DNA from: Fragilariopsis cylindrus CCMP1102
Taxonomy: Eukaryota; Bacillariophyta; Bacillariophyceae; Bacillariales; Bacillariaceae
Reading direction: 5' to 3'
Assembly: GCA_900095095.1 (NCBI GenBank)
Contig: FMBT01000299.1
Span: forward strand, 62,001-126,000
DNA: 64,000 nucleotides
Numbering within the stretch: position 1 is the first letter of the stretch; each line of letters begins with the position of its first letter. The position numbers and the translations under genes were made by a program. Below are positions 54,901 through 64,000 of the stretch, one piece after another. The notes below the pieces were generated by a model, which saw nothing but the letters and a program-made list of their open reading frames with translations, was not told where the DNA came from and did not search any database.

Positions 54901-57900
54901 AGCCATCGATAACTTCTATGATGAATATGGAAGAACTAACTACGAATATTTACAAAAGCGTGTAAATAAAACCGTTGAGATTGAACCTGACGATGATGAC
55001 AGTGTTGGTACTATGCCCGGTTTACAAGATCGAGCTCGAGAAGATTCCTCAAGTGATGATGATAGTGTTGTGGAACATATCAGACCATCTACCTCAATTG
55101 AATGGAATGTTCCAATCGATGACTCCAATGGGGAGAAAATTGAATGTCCTCGACTTAGGAAAAGTAAGCTCAAACGTCGTATTCGAATCAAAGAAAAACG
55201 ACTCAAAGCTGCGTCCTCTAAGCAAGAACTGACTGACAAGAAAATATCTGCTTCTAAAGCTAATGATTTACCAATCCCAATTATTGATAACATGGGCAAT
55301 AATAAGGAATCATCTACAATGGTAGACGGTATAAAATTCTTTCCGGCAGAACGTAATTCGACTTGCACCGACATTATTGAGGACAATAATATCGAAGATT
55401 TGAACGATCAAATATTTTATGACTCCACTGAAGTACTTCATGATCCTAACATCTTTGTTGACACTGTATCCGACACAGCGTATCTAGATGACATGTCGAC
55501 GCCTCGACCTACGGAGCACGAGTACTGGGAAGACTTTCTATCAAATGAAGTCACTCAACGTCTTATTTATCAAGGCATCATTGATTCCTGTGAACAATAT
55601 GACATCAACGCTAACGATATAGCTTCTGTAATGACGCCTCTCAAGCCAAGATATTCGGTACCTACACCGATTGACTACGAATCCAAACGGAAATATTTTG
55701 CACATCTACCGGCAGATATTATTAGAAATACCTTTAAGAATACAACGCAAAATATGAAGCTGCCTCCATCTACGAACCTGCACAAGATGTTCAAGTCACC
55801 TAATCCTTCTGCAAACCTCAAACGTCGAGACGAAGCTGATGCAACTGACATGATCTATTCAAATACACCTGCTATAAATGGTGGTGAGAAATGTGCTCAT
55901 ATCTTCGTTGGTAAAAAGTCAAAACTAACTGATGCATACAAGGTTAAAAATGGTTCTTCTGAAGAGTTTCTAGAAAGCCTACAAGATCGAGTCCGTTATC
56001 GAGGATGTCCTACAGGATTAGAAGCAGATAATGCTCCTATGTACCGCGGTTGGAAAAACTCACGATATCTCCGAGATATATGTATTTCCCAGTGGCAGTG
56101 TGAATCGAAATATCAGCATCAAAATTACGCTGAAAATCGATGGCAAACTGTCAAGCGGTACACTAACCGAGTCATGGATCGCAGCGGCTGCCCTCCTTAC
56201 ATTTGGTTTCTAGCATTATCGTATGTCATCTTCTGCCTCAATCATTGTGTTGATCCTATGCTCGGAGATGGAACCAAAAGTCCTTTGCAAATCGCGACAT
56301 TCCAAATGACCGATATTAGTCCTCTGCTGTACTTTTATTTTTGGGAACCTGTTTATTTTCTTCTCGACGAAAAAGAACGAAAGTTTCCAGGAAAATCAAA
56401 AGAATGCAGAGGCCATTGGGTAGGAGTATCAGAACACATTGGAAACAAGATGACCTACAAAATCATTACAGATGATACTGGAGAAGAAATTTGCCGATCT
56501 GCCATACGTACTGCACGGGACACTACGATGAAGAATCTACGCGAAGATCCAATCACGATTGATGATAACCTACTCAACGTAGAAGATATCATTTCTCCAG
56601 CAGAAGAAATTGCAAATATCAAGTTAAAAGAAGTAACCTCGGGAGATACTTTTAACAATTTTGATACTACAGCAATATTAAAGAACATCGACGACCAACT
56701 ACAAGAGGAACTGAAAGTAAAAGCAAAAGCTAAAGCTCATCAACTACAAGAAGAAGCGGATGACTACTTTTTTGATTCAAATGAACAGCAAACTGGTCAT
56801 TTTAACACAGCACCTCCTGTTGTCCCCGTTAAGTCGTCGCTGCCCAAACGTTCATCTACTACCAAGTCGAAACATGTAAAACCTAAGAAATTACGCGACT
56901 TACATCCAAAAGATCCAAGTAGAGGAAAAGGAACACGTAGTAGTAAACGTTTGCGAGATATGAACATTCATGCAATGAATGCACTCATGACTAACGAAGA
57001 ACAGGACCTTCCGTTATCAACTAGTCGCCAACAAGAACATGTTACGGATATCAACCATCCCACCAACCCACGGCCATCACCTCTAACCCGTCAACAGGTT
57101 CTGAAAAATCGTGATACGCATATCACCGAACAAGAAGATCAATTTGTCTATCTACGAGAAAATGGGGAGAATGAAAATCCTATATGGCAAGAATTTGAGT
57201 TTCCTCTCGAAGACGAAAATGGTAACGCGGTAATCGGAGAAGACGGCAAACCGATGGTAATAATAGCACCTCCACCAAGTGACCTAGTAGGAAGAGTATT
57301 TCTAACCAAACCAGACGAGAGAGGTGAAGTTAATCGAGCACGAGTTGTAGAACTTATCAAGAACTTCGACGGCGAAGTAGAGAAGAATCAAGATCTAATC
57401 AGGTTCAAGCTTAACTATGATCACAGTTCCCAAGAAGATATCATGTCTTACAACGAGATTCTAGATTACATCGAAAGAGAAGAAAACAATGAAGACGGAC
57501 ATCATTGGAAGTTTCGTACTATATTAGGACACGTGCATACTCCTGTGGGACACAAGGAAAGAATGGGGAGTGACTATAATGTCAAGACGGCTTGGGAAAC
57601 TGGAGCAGTTTCGGTTGAACCATTGGACTTCCTTGCTAAGGATATCCCAGTTGACCTTGCTATATATGCCAAGAAACACGACCTACTTGAATTGGAAGGA
57701 TGGAAACGCTTTAAAAGAATTGCTAACCGAGATCAGCATATTCGACGACTTGTGAAACAAGCCAAGCTACGTTCCTTCCGTGTTACTCCGAAGTACAAGT
57801 ATGGATTCTCTATACCACGTAATTACAAGGAGGCCCTTGAATTTGACGAAAGGAACGGAAACCATAAATGGCAAGAAGCAAATGTACTGGAACATGCGCA

Positions 57901-59581
57901 ACTAACCGACTATGCAGTATTCAAGAATAAGGGCAAATTCAACGAAGCAAAGATACCAGAAGGATATCGAAAGATTCAGGTTCATACTATCTTTGATGTG
58001 AAACACGATGGCAGACACAAGGCTCGAGTTGTAGCTAATGGTAACCTAACGGATGTACCTCTTGAATCTGTTTACTCAGGTGTTGTTTCATTACGTGGCT
58101 TACGTACATGCATATTCTTAGGAGAGCTGAACAACATGACTCCATGGGCTACTGATATTGGAAATGCTTATCTTGAAGCAAAGACCACAGAAAAGGTATG
58201 TATCAAAGCAGGGCCAGAATTTGGGGAGCTACAAGGAAACCTTCTTATCATCGATAAGGCTCTTTACGGACTACGACTTAGCGGAAAAGCTTTCAACATT
58301 TTGCTATCTGACTGTCTACGAGACCTAGGATTCTTTCCATCTAAAGCCGAGTCAAGTATTTTCATGAGAAAATGTCCCACAAGAGATGTGTACGAATATG
58401 TGGCCACATATGTCGATGACCTATGCATTATTATGGAGAACCCTTTAGAGTTCCTTGAGCAGCTGTCGTCAGCACCGTACAACTTCAAACTGAAAGGTTC
58501 AGGAGAAGTTAACTTCCACTTAGGATGTGGATTTGAAAGAGACTCTGATGGAGTTCTATGTATGAACCCAGGTCGGTACGTCGATAAGATGGAAGATGCC
58601 TACAAGCAAGTCTTCAAGGAATTGCCTAAACAGAAGTACAGATCGCCGTTAGTAAAAGGAGACCATCCAGAGCTTGATACAACTGCATTCCTTGACCAAG
58701 ACGGAATTGAGATATATCAATCATTAATAGGAGCTATGCAATGGGCAATCTCTATAGGACGATGGGATATTCAATCGGCAGTAATGACCTTATCAAGTTT
58801 CAGGGCTCAACCAAGAAAAGGACATCTTGAAAGAATCAAACGTATCTACGGATTCTTATGCAAGTTCAGGCATTTCAAACTACGCTTTCGAGTTGATGAA
58901 CCAGATTATTCCGGTACTCCACCAATGCCACCTTACGATTGGAGCCATTCCGTATATGGAAACCCAACTGAAGACATCCCTAAAGATGCACCGCCTCCAC
59001 TGGGAAAACGAATCGTTTTGACCCATTACTTCGATGCAAATCTAATGCATGACGTACTCTCCGGAAAGGCAGTTACAGGCGTAGTTCATTTCTACAACAA
59101 GACTCCAGTCGATTGGTATTCCAAGAAACAATCTACTACAGAGACTGCAACATACGGATCTGAATTCCTAGCATGTCGAACTTGTTTCGAACAGATCATT
59201 GATCACCGACAGTATCTACGATACCTTGGAGTACCAGTGGGTGAGGAAGACTACGCATGGGGAGACAATGATGCTATGATTAATAGTGCAACCATACCTG
59301 ACGCAAAGTTACATAAACGACATAACATTCTGTCATTTCACTTTGTTAGAAGCTTAATTGCAAGTGGTTTCATTAATCTACAACATATCAAATCGGAAAG
59401 TAATATCGCGGATATACTTACGAAACATTGGGGTTACCAAAGTACTTACGAGTTGATCCGTCCAATCTTTCATTTTGGAGGTAACACGGCCGCGCTGTAT
59501 TTTGATGATACATTAGAAGTCGATCGATACATTACTCAATCAGAGTTAGATGAAATCGTCACGATCAATGGGGAGTGTTAA
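51986..59581 (+). CDS. Gag-pol polyprotein of copia element 2, 2,531 aa in one frame
   Basis: The first ~600 residues are Gag-like, with a Pro/Ser/Asp-rich start. Then come a protease-like patch (LALMDGGANGGIAGSD), an integrase core ending GLEADNAPMYRGW and QNYAENRWQTVKR, and a long linker rich in Lys. Reverse transcriptase follows (FDVKHDGRHKARVVANGN, WATDIGNAYLEAK, ALYGLRLSGKAF, YVDDLCI), and then RNase H (VDWYSKKQSTTETATYGSEF, ESNIADILTKHWG). The stop codon falls on the first bases of the 3' LTR. Single-frame gag-pol implies processing by the element's own protease. Confidence 0.9.
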   Translation: MNQEEEKEGTANNPLPSTGSDNSDSPSYSYLSAASLSPIPEASFDSSTPPREDPGLLTPLRQSNTSPRSAKPLKRKQQYLSTRGETEPEAKLDHNNSALSGSSSGDSTDSAIPSLDSYLADHQIKSIVSKETTNDPEESIEGNDDNNKGTSPPDPSDPQDPSDPPDDPSKTTMPSTRTTPTVATTAIVQKDLEHLLVDIMALKLTDYVSLALHRQGCRSFEDFCVLDEIDTDTLQYDTVDGISNTIKAEPCNSTDRKKIKRAVAYCAFRESDASDVERRNPTAWVTADYSTWCRTGYPAWLITLSNAASVTSSSGTSGSSAGTIFLPKSQLEKDQDALLVSWNRSPRDIAKYPHIKDDVGYGEWFIKMKRQLKADRLWRVAAPNWTIAKNCSTGSDTILAELQLNYFEQILAAVLQNPEGKGLLTTHPEDSLYVWKKHEEHQTSSDSAMQGTHLLMNKIMSLTITKFDTRYEFLISFQECADKYDKIARKPLDEEFKIMLLQKATNPDVALSNSWVQKTEAKRANALPGAPTAVSYTEYLKFLMQQSKVHDLNTPFKRPTRHAHQAESFYNDNDNGVIDGEDDGTSDFIANMSISGETMSNEQTVLAFAAYQRNRPPPRPRDPEADIDQAIYSKCSREFRIAWSKEPTDIKKQILKQNNNKSPKQGAKKNSELAVYMGQSEGYETDTSAYSEATYGYDADDNDDQSVIEATELVANAARRRPNGILKKKDLPKKTDLPIADPRRMLSNRSTPLIGKDGNITGHLTYTASMAVIRHRFDQVDSSQAVSIEDNYVISVNATKFFDEPLALMDGGANGGIAGSDMRVMSYNSDGRRVNIGIAGDHQMTGKKLGTFCAVIETRFGRVLAIFHQYAHVPEQRRSIHSKCQFQAHHNLVGDTATAYGGLQRIDTADGYQLPLTIRAGLPYIRQTYPTDADMNLPQVQFTSPSQWDPNLNDDNRTSEEMIRTFPPIPKEAIDNFYDEYGRTNYEYLQKRVNKTVEIEPDDDDSVGTMPGLQDRAREDSSSDDDSVVEHIRPSTSIEWNVPIDDSNGEKIECPRLRKSKLKRRIRIKEKRLKAASSKQELTDKKISASKANDLPIPIIDNMGNNKESSTMVDGIKFFPAERNSTCTDIIEDNNIEDLNDQIFYDSTEVLHDPNIFVDTVSDTAYLDDMSTPRPTEHEYWEDFLSNEVTQRLIYQGIIDSCEQYDINANDIASVMTPLKPRYSVPTPIDYESKRKYFAHLPADIIRNTFKNTTQNMKLPPSTNLHKMFKSPNPSANLKRRDEADATDMIYSNTPAINGGEKCAHIFVGKKSKLTDAYKVKNGSSEEFLESLQDRVRYRGCPTGLEADNAPMYRGWKNSRYLRDICISQWQCESKYQHQNYAENRWQTVKRYTNRVMDRSGCPPYIWFLALSYVIFCLNHCVDPMLGDGTKSPLQIATFQMTDISPLLYFYFWEPVYFLLDEKERKFPGKSKECRGHWVGVSEHIGNKMTYKIITDDTGEEICRSAIRTARDTTMKNLREDPITIDDNLLNVEDIISPAEEIANIKLKEVTSGDTFNNFDTTAILKNIDDQLQEELKVKAKAKAHQLQEEADDYFFDSNEQQTGHFNTAPPVVPVKSSLPKRSSTTKSKHVKPKKLRDLHPKDPSRGKGTRSSKRLRDMNIHAMNALMTNEEQDLPLSTSRQQEHVTDINHPTNPRPSPLTRQQVLKNRDTHITEQEDQFVYLRENGENENPIWQEFEFPLEDENGNAVIGEDGKPMVIIAPPPSDLVGRVFLTKPDERGEVNRARVVELIKNFDGEVEKNQDLIRFKLNYDHSSQEDIMSYNEILDYIEREENNEDGHHWKFRTILGHVHTPVGHKERMGSDYNVKTAWETGAVSVEPLDFLAKDIPVDLAIYAKKHDLLELEGWKRFKRIANRDQHIRRLVKQAKLRSFRVTPKYKYGFSIPRNYKEALEFDERNGNHKWQEANVLEHAQLTDYAVFKNKGKFNEAKIPEGYRKIQVHTIFDVKHDGRHKARVVANGNLTDVPLESVYSGVVSLRGLRTCIFLGELNNMTPWATDIGNAYLEAKTTEKVCIKAGPEFGELQGNLLIIDKALYGLRLSGKAFNILLSDCLRDLGFFPSKAESSIFMRKCPTRDVYEYVATYVDDLCIIMENPLEFLEQLSSAPYNFKLKGSGEVNFHLGCGFERDSDGVLCMNPGRYVDKMEDAYKQVFKELPKQKYRSPLVKGDHPELDTTAFLDQDGIEIYQSLIGAMQWAISIGRWDIQSAVMTLSSFRAQPRKGHLERIKRIYGFLCKFRHFKLRFRVDEPDYSGTPPMPPYDWSHSVYGNPTEDIPKDAPPPLGKRIVLTHYFDANLMHDVLSGKAVTGVVHFYNKTPVDWYSKKQSTTETATYGSEFLACRTCFEQIIDHRQYLRYLGVPVGEEDYAWGDNDAMINSATIPDAKLHKRHNILSFHFVRSLIASGFINLQHIKSESNIADILTKHWGYQSTYELIRPIFHFGGNTAALYFDDTLEVDRYITQSELDEIVTINGEC

Positions 59582-60388
59582 ATTATACATAGTACTCAAG
59601 CGTAGGAGTCATATGTCGTACATAAGCCCCGCGGAGTAGAAATACAAGCGCGATCAGATTAGTGAGTGAGAATGCACGTGTATGCATTATTGAGATAAAA
59701 GAGAACCGAAAGTTAGCTAAAAGCCAACATCGTACTGTTGGAGTTGAAGTGACTGTCGAAGCAGTTGTCGAAGCAATTGGAACCGAGCGCAAATAAGAGA
59801 AGTGCTTAGGTATATTTATACAAATCGGAACACGATTAGGAAGAGTGTCCGAATACATAGAACACGATTATGAAGAGTGTTATACATATGGAAGTCGAAC
59901 AGATGTCGATGTCCACCTTTGAACCGCTAATGCGATATATATGCATTGAGGCGAAGTGAGTTAGGAACAGAAAGTTGTATGCAGGGTTACTGGAAACCGC
60001 AATACTAAAATACGAAGAAAAGAGCAGAATTACCTCGATTACGAGAAATGAACAATTACTGTCTTTTATTGTTGAGAAATTGTAATAACCATAGACTAAT
60101 TAAACAAGTGTGTTAATAACAACTTTTGCGTTTGAACATATCGTTGTCTGGAAAGATAATAGAAATATCTACATTTACAGAGTGAACATTGTTCGGAAGG
60201 ACTTTCAGCATTCTAAAAGGGAGAGTATCCTGGTAGAACATCGCAACCAGTCTATAAGAATCGAGAGTATCTTTTCTTACCGTCATAACATAATCTTACA
60301 AGACCGAAGAGTAAGATTGTCTGAATATCAAATCCTATTTGATACTGAACCCGTTTCAACAATCATCGATTGTTTGTGAAACTTATCA
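59576..60388 (+). repeat. 3' LTR of copia element 2
   Basis: Same length and sequence as the 5' LTR by eye; it is followed by the AAATA duplication and then LINE sequence. Confidence 0.93.
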
Positions 60389-60393
60389 AAATA

Positions 60394-60585
60394 GTAGATG
60401 ATGATGACATGAACATAGATCATGCACAACAAAATGCAATCAACAAACAAGATAAACAGCCAACAACAGAAACAGTAATGATGAACACAGACACAAATAC
60501 AAGCTCATTCGCACAAGACTTTAATAATCAACAATTCAAATCGAAAACGAACACTCCACCATGGCAGGGAGTGTCTAAACAATAA
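60394..60585 (+). CDS. LINE ORF1, last part
   Basis: It reads VDDDDMNIDHAQQNAINKQ and onward to the stop at 60583-60585, in register with the piece ending at 50975. Low-complexity Asn/Gln/Thr. Together the three parts of ORF1 amount to about 810 codons. Confidence 0.65.
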   Translation, partial: VDDDDMNIDHAQQNAINKQDKQPTTETVMMNTDTNTSSFAQDFNNQQFKSKTNTPPWQGVSKQ

Positions 60586-60766
60586 AGGCACTTCAACAAC
60601 CTTACTACAGCACAAGCATGATGAAACAACAAAGGATAATACAAAAGAACAAACAAAAGCAAAAGAAGAAGAAACGACAAGAGAAAAATCAAGTAGCATA
60701 ATAGAACAATTAACTAGAACAACAACAGCATTCATACCAATAAAACTAATAAAAGAAAGATCTAAA

Positions 60767-63700
60767 ATGAACAAAACAGAAAACATTAGAAATAAGAAAG
60801 AACCATTAACACTGGAAACAAGACTAAAAATCCTTAAAGAGGCAATAACAAAACTTAAATCAATCAGCACAGACAGAAAAGACAAAGAAGATAAGAGCAA
60901 TGAAGAAATACGAAGAGATGAAGCAGAAATAGAAATACCAGAACTCGTTAGTAGATGGAATGGACAGGATGACGATGACAGTGATGATGAAGACAATGAA
61001 GACATTACCAACGTGCCTGACCTACAAGATAGGGATAGAGAGGACAGCGATAGTGAAAGCGACAACGAGGAGGAGGATGACGAACAAAATGAGTATACCC
61101 TCATGGATAGTGAGGGCGGATCCAACACATTTGATGACCAAACATCACCAATAATGAAACATAACCTCACAGAACATGAGGATGAACCAACTATTTGCAA
61201 GAATCGACCAGCCTTGGAAAAGTGGCTTAACCCCACAGAACATGAGGGTAAATCCACCACCACAATTGAAGAGGACTTATATTTTGAGTCAAGCGACGAT
61301 GAAGATGAAGAAGAAGAAGACGTTCAGATTATTAATAACAACAATAGCGAAGTAAATGAAACAGAAACAACAACAACAACACCAATGATAACAACACCGA
61401 AGAAGATGAATATAACACAAACAAATATGCCATTTGGTCATATATGTGATAATTCAGCGATCGATAATACACCATACATAAGAGTATACTGCCAAAATGT
61501 GTGTGGAATATATGATAGAGATGGCATAGGACTAGATTCAGCGTTCAAAGAAATAAAACATGCAGGAGCTGATATATTTACATTCAACGAAACACATGGA
61601 GACGAATCAAATCCTTTAGCAAGAAGAGTAACAAGAATGTCAAAACAACGAATGTGGAGAGATAACAATGAAGACTGCAAAATAATCCATTCATCATCAA
61701 CAGCACCAGTACTAAACTTCACAAAACCTGGAGGAAATATGGTAGGAATAACAGGACCACTAGTAGGCAGAATAAGAAGCACTATTACAGATCCGTACGG
61801 AAGGTGGTGTGGGTACACATTGATAGGAAGGGATAACAAAGAAATAATGGTGATTACAGCATATAATGTATCACAATACAAGAATGCCAATGTAGGAGAA
61901 GACACCTTATTCAACCAACAGATAGCTTTATACAAACTAAAGAACATTAGAGACCCAGATCCAAAGAAAATATTCATTGAAGACCTAACAACACTGGTAA
62001 AGAAAGCGAGATCGGAAGACAAAGACATAATATTGACAGGTGATTTCAATGAATTAGTAGGAGATGATCCCAACGGAATGGTTAAAGTACTCTCAGCAGG
62101 AGGACTTACAGATGCGCACAGTTACCAACATGGTATAATAGATATTACAACGTATACAAGAGGAGTTAAAAGATTAGATTATGTATTTGTAACACCAAGA
62201 TTAGTTGAACACATAATACGGAGTGGATATGAACCATTCCACGCAAGAATTGCATCAGATCACAGAGGATACTTCGTCGACTTTGCATTAGCAGGATTTC
62301 TAGACCGACAACTACCATCAATTTTCTCAGCAACATCACGGGCAATCAGAGGGACCCACCCAAGTAACATTACAAAGTATGTGGAATACCTTGATGACTT
62401 CCTAAAAGAAAAAGACATCTATAGAAAAGTGAAAGAACAAAAATATTACTATGACAAAAACAAGTTGGAAAAATTAGACAAGATAATAACACAAGGCATG
62501 CTCCAAGCTGAAGACCAGTGCAGAATTCACCATAGAGAACCATGGACAAAGGAAGTAAATGAAGTGATGACAACAGCGAATATCCTGAGAATCCTTGTAT
62601 CAAGTCTGAAGAACAATATTGATTGCTCAAAACAAATACAACAAAAACAACTATTACTACAGAAAGTTATAAAAATACCTGAGACATTAGTGGAAGCATC
62701 GAAGGCACTGGGAGTAGCACAAAAGAAATGTAGAAAACTAATCAATGATAATAGAAACAAGACAACGTCAATCGGAGAAGAACAAGAAGCAGCTTATGTA
62801 GCAATGAATCCAGAAATAGATGCCAAACGAGCTGCACAGATATTTCAGAGAGCAAGAGACACAAAGCAAATGATGTCTGAACTACCATCCAAGATGAACT
62901 GTCCGGGGGGCTTATCTGCTGTACGTGTACCACTGCCGAAGGAAGGAATCGAGATCGAGTATTTAGCAATAACCGATGGACCAACAATAGAAACAGTAAT
63001 ACTAGAAAGGAATATAAGACACTTCAGGCAGGCAGAATTCACACCACTAGCAACACCAGAAGTGATACGAATGATTGGATTTGGAGCAGATACGAAACTA
63101 GCAGAACAAATACTAGATGGTACCTGTGATCCAACTGACATAACAGATGACGAATGGTCAAGATTTCTATTAACATCGATGAAAAGGCACGCAAATGAAC
63201 TAAAAATAGAAATTACAACAGAAAAAATGATGAATAAATATAAAAGATGGAAAGAAAGAACAAGTACATCACCCTCAGGCAGGCACCTAGGACATTATCA
63301 TGCACTATTCAGACCACTAAAGGCAAAGAATGACAAAGATAGAGAAAGACTTGAAGGAATAAGATCCGACATAACTGAAATGCATGCTGGAATGCTACAG
63401 ACAGCGTACGACAATGAACATGTCTATTCACGATGGGAATATATATTGACGTGTATGCTAGCTAAAGAACCAGGAATACCAAGAATACACAGACTACGAG
63501 TGATACACTTATATGAATGTGATCTAAACCTGATGTTTGCTCTCTTCTTCCGAGAACTGGATCAACACTGCGAAGACAACAACCTAATCAATAAAGGAGT
63601 ATATGGATGTAGACCAAACAGAAGAGCAACAGATCCAGTATTTGTGGATGTAACGCAAAACGAAATGGCAATGGTAACAAGAACACCACTGGTGAAATTC

Positions 63701-64000
63701 AACAATGATGCAACAGCGTGTTTTGATCGAATACTGGTCCACTTACTAAGTCTATGCCTACAGTCATATGGAATGCCAAAGAAATTAACGAAAATATTTG
63801 GGGAACTACTACGAGTAGCAAGATATGCAATCAAAACAGGAATAGGGATATCAAAAGAAACATACCAACATTCAGACGAATCACCAGCTTTCGGATCAGG
63901 ACAAGGCAGCGCAGCCTCAGCACAAGGATGGGGGAAACTAGTATCACTACTATTTGACATACATGATAAGTACGGACATGGCTGCAAATATGAAGATCCA
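60767..64000 (+). CDS. LINE ORF2: APE endonuclease + reverse transcriptase, open at window end
   Basis: The first in-frame ATG after the end of ORF1 is 60767; the frame itself is open further left and overlaps the end of ORF1, so translational coupling or another start is possible. The first ~220 residues are acidic and variable (DDDDSDDEDNED, DEEEEEDVQ). An apurinic-type endonuclease follows: YIRVYCQNVCGI, IFTFNETHGDE, DIILTGDFNE, RLDYVFVTPR and SDHRGYFVDF carry its expected Asn, Glu, Asp and His residues. After a long linker comes the reverse transcriptase: RHLGHYHALF, GVYGCRPNRRATDP, the catalytic strand VKFNNDATACFDRI, and SGQGSAASAQGW. The second catalytic Asp pair lies beyond the window. 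It nicks target DNA and primes copying of its RNA. Confidence 0.88.
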   Translation, partial: MNKTENIRNKKEPLTLETRLKILKEAITKLKSISTDRKDKEDKSNEEIRRDEAEIEIPELVSRWNGQDDDDSDDEDNEDITNVPDLQDRDREDSDSESDNEEEDDEQNEYTLMDSEGGSNTFDDQTSPIMKHNLTEHEDEPTICKNRPALEKWLNPTEHEGKSTTTIEEDLYFESSDDEDEEEEDVQIINNNNSEVNETETTTTTPMITTPKKMNITQTNMPFGHICDNSAIDNTPYIRVYCQNVCGIYDRDGIGLDSAFKEIKHAGADIFTFNETHGDESNPLARRVTRMSKQRMWRDNNEDCKIIHSSSTAPVLNFTKPGGNMVGITGPLVGRIRSTITDPYGRWCGYTLIGRDNKEIMVITAYNVSQYKNANVGEDTLFNQQIALYKLKNIRDPDPKKIFIEDLTTLVKKARSEDKDIILTGDFNELVGDDPNGMVKVLSAGGLTDAHSYQHGIIDITTYTRGVKRLDYVFVTPRLVEHIIRSGYEPFHARIASDHRGYFVDFALAGFLDRQLPSIFSATSRAIRGTHPSNITKYVEYLDDFLKEKDIYRKVKEQKYYYDKNKLEKLDKIITQGMLQAEDQCRIHHREPWTKEVNEVMTTANILRILVSSLKNNIDCSKQIQQKQLLLQKVIKIPETLVEASKALGVAQKKCRKLINDNRNKTTSIGEEQEAAYVAMNPEIDAKRAAQIFQRARDTKQMMSELPSKMNCPGGLSAVRVPLPKEGIEIEYLAITDGPTIETVILERNIRHFRQAEFTPLATPEVIRMIGFGADTKLAEQILDGTCDPTDITDDEWSRFLLTSMKRHANELKIEITTEKMMNKYKRWKERTSTSPSGRHLGHYHALFRPLKAKNDKDRERLEGIRSDITEMHAGMLQTAYDNEHVYSRWEYILTCMLAKEPGIPRIHRLRVIHLYECDLNLMFALFFRELDQHCEDNNLINKGVYGCRPNRRATDPVFVDVTQNEMAMVTRTPLVKFNNDATACFDRILVHLLSLCLQSYGMPKKLTKIFGELLRVARYAIKTGIGISKETYQHSDESPAFGSGQGSAASAQGWGKLVSLLFDIHDKYGHGCKYEDP

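Larger units (their letters stand above)
50976..60388 (+). mobile_element. Ty1/copia LTR retrotransposon no. 2 (diatom CoDi-like), looks whole, young
   Basis: The element is 9,413 bp long with two 813-bp LTRs (50976-51788 and 59576-60388), both TG...CA and apparently identical. The 5-bp target duplication is AAATA (50971-50975 and 60389-60393). One long polyprotein frame fills the inside. Copia domain order plus the unusually long, single gag-pol frame fits the CoDi copia lineages described in diatoms. The LTRs are much longer than those of element 1, so the two belong to different families. LTR identity implies very recent insertion. Confidence 0.93.
42957..64000 (+). mobile_element. Non-LTR retrotransposon (LINE, APE-type), split by two copia elements, runs off the window
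   Basis: ORF1 begins at 42971 and is interrupted at 44598 and at 50975; ORF2 (endonuclease and reverse transcriptase) begins near 60767 and is still open at the window end. The reading frame of ORF1 is in register on both sides of each insertion when the 5-bp target duplication is counted once. The LINE was therefore apparently coding-competent when it was hit and must be older than either insert. Its top strand is strikingly A/purine-rich compared with host genes. The left edge is set by composition only and may lie up to 180 bp further left. Confidence 0.85.

Overview
The window reads as nuclear DNA of a diatom (a stramenopile alga with a secondary red plastid). Evidence: short spliced introns with GT..AG ends; nuclear genes for plastid proteins whose N-termini combine a signal peptide with a Phe-containing cleavage motif (AFAP, DAFAP, VAFQ); a nuclear plastid sigma factor and a nuclear PsbM-like protein; and Ty1/copia elements of the kind abundant in diatoms. 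The species cannot be told from this sequence.

Region 1 (1-22.5 kb) is ordinary, gene-dense host DNA, much of it serving organelles: a PsbM-like photosystem II subunit, a YqeH/NOA1-type circularly permuted GTPase, an LC8 dynein light chain, the phage-type mitochondrial RNA polymerase, a plastid sigma-70 factor divergent from it, a SPRY-domain protein, an orphan Cys-containing protein, the thylakoid insertase Alb3, a Sec66/Sec71-type ER translocation subunit and a soluble inorganic pyrophosphatase. Exon boundaries were set by eye; in every spliced gene the phases close exactly.

Region 2 (22.5-43 kb) is sparser and accessory in character. It holds a SWIM + RING-CH-like protein, an RPA1 N-terminal-domain protein, an F-box-like/beta-propeller-like gene with a broken frame, a possible tRNA-derived SINE, and a 5.4-kb unit (30872-36305). 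That unit has a divergent gene pair, an unfamiliar zinc-motif protein and an AlkB/prolyl-hydroxylase-like dioxygenase, bounded by almost identical direct repeats of 359 and 367 bp. A gene cut off at the edge of that unit, a small basic protein and a large protein with three C48 (Ulp1/SENP-like) peptidase modules follow.

Region 3 (43-64 kb) is one non-LTR retrotransposon (LINE, APE endonuclease plus reverse transcriptase) running off the right edge. Its ORF1 has been hit by two different, apparently whole and very young copia LTR elements (44599-50357 with target duplication ACGAC; 50976-60388 with target duplication AAATA).

The most unusual items are the direct-repeat-bounded gene pair with its repeated promoter, the tandem zinc motif in one of its proteins, and the triple C48 protein whose middle module has Ser where the catalytic Cys should be.
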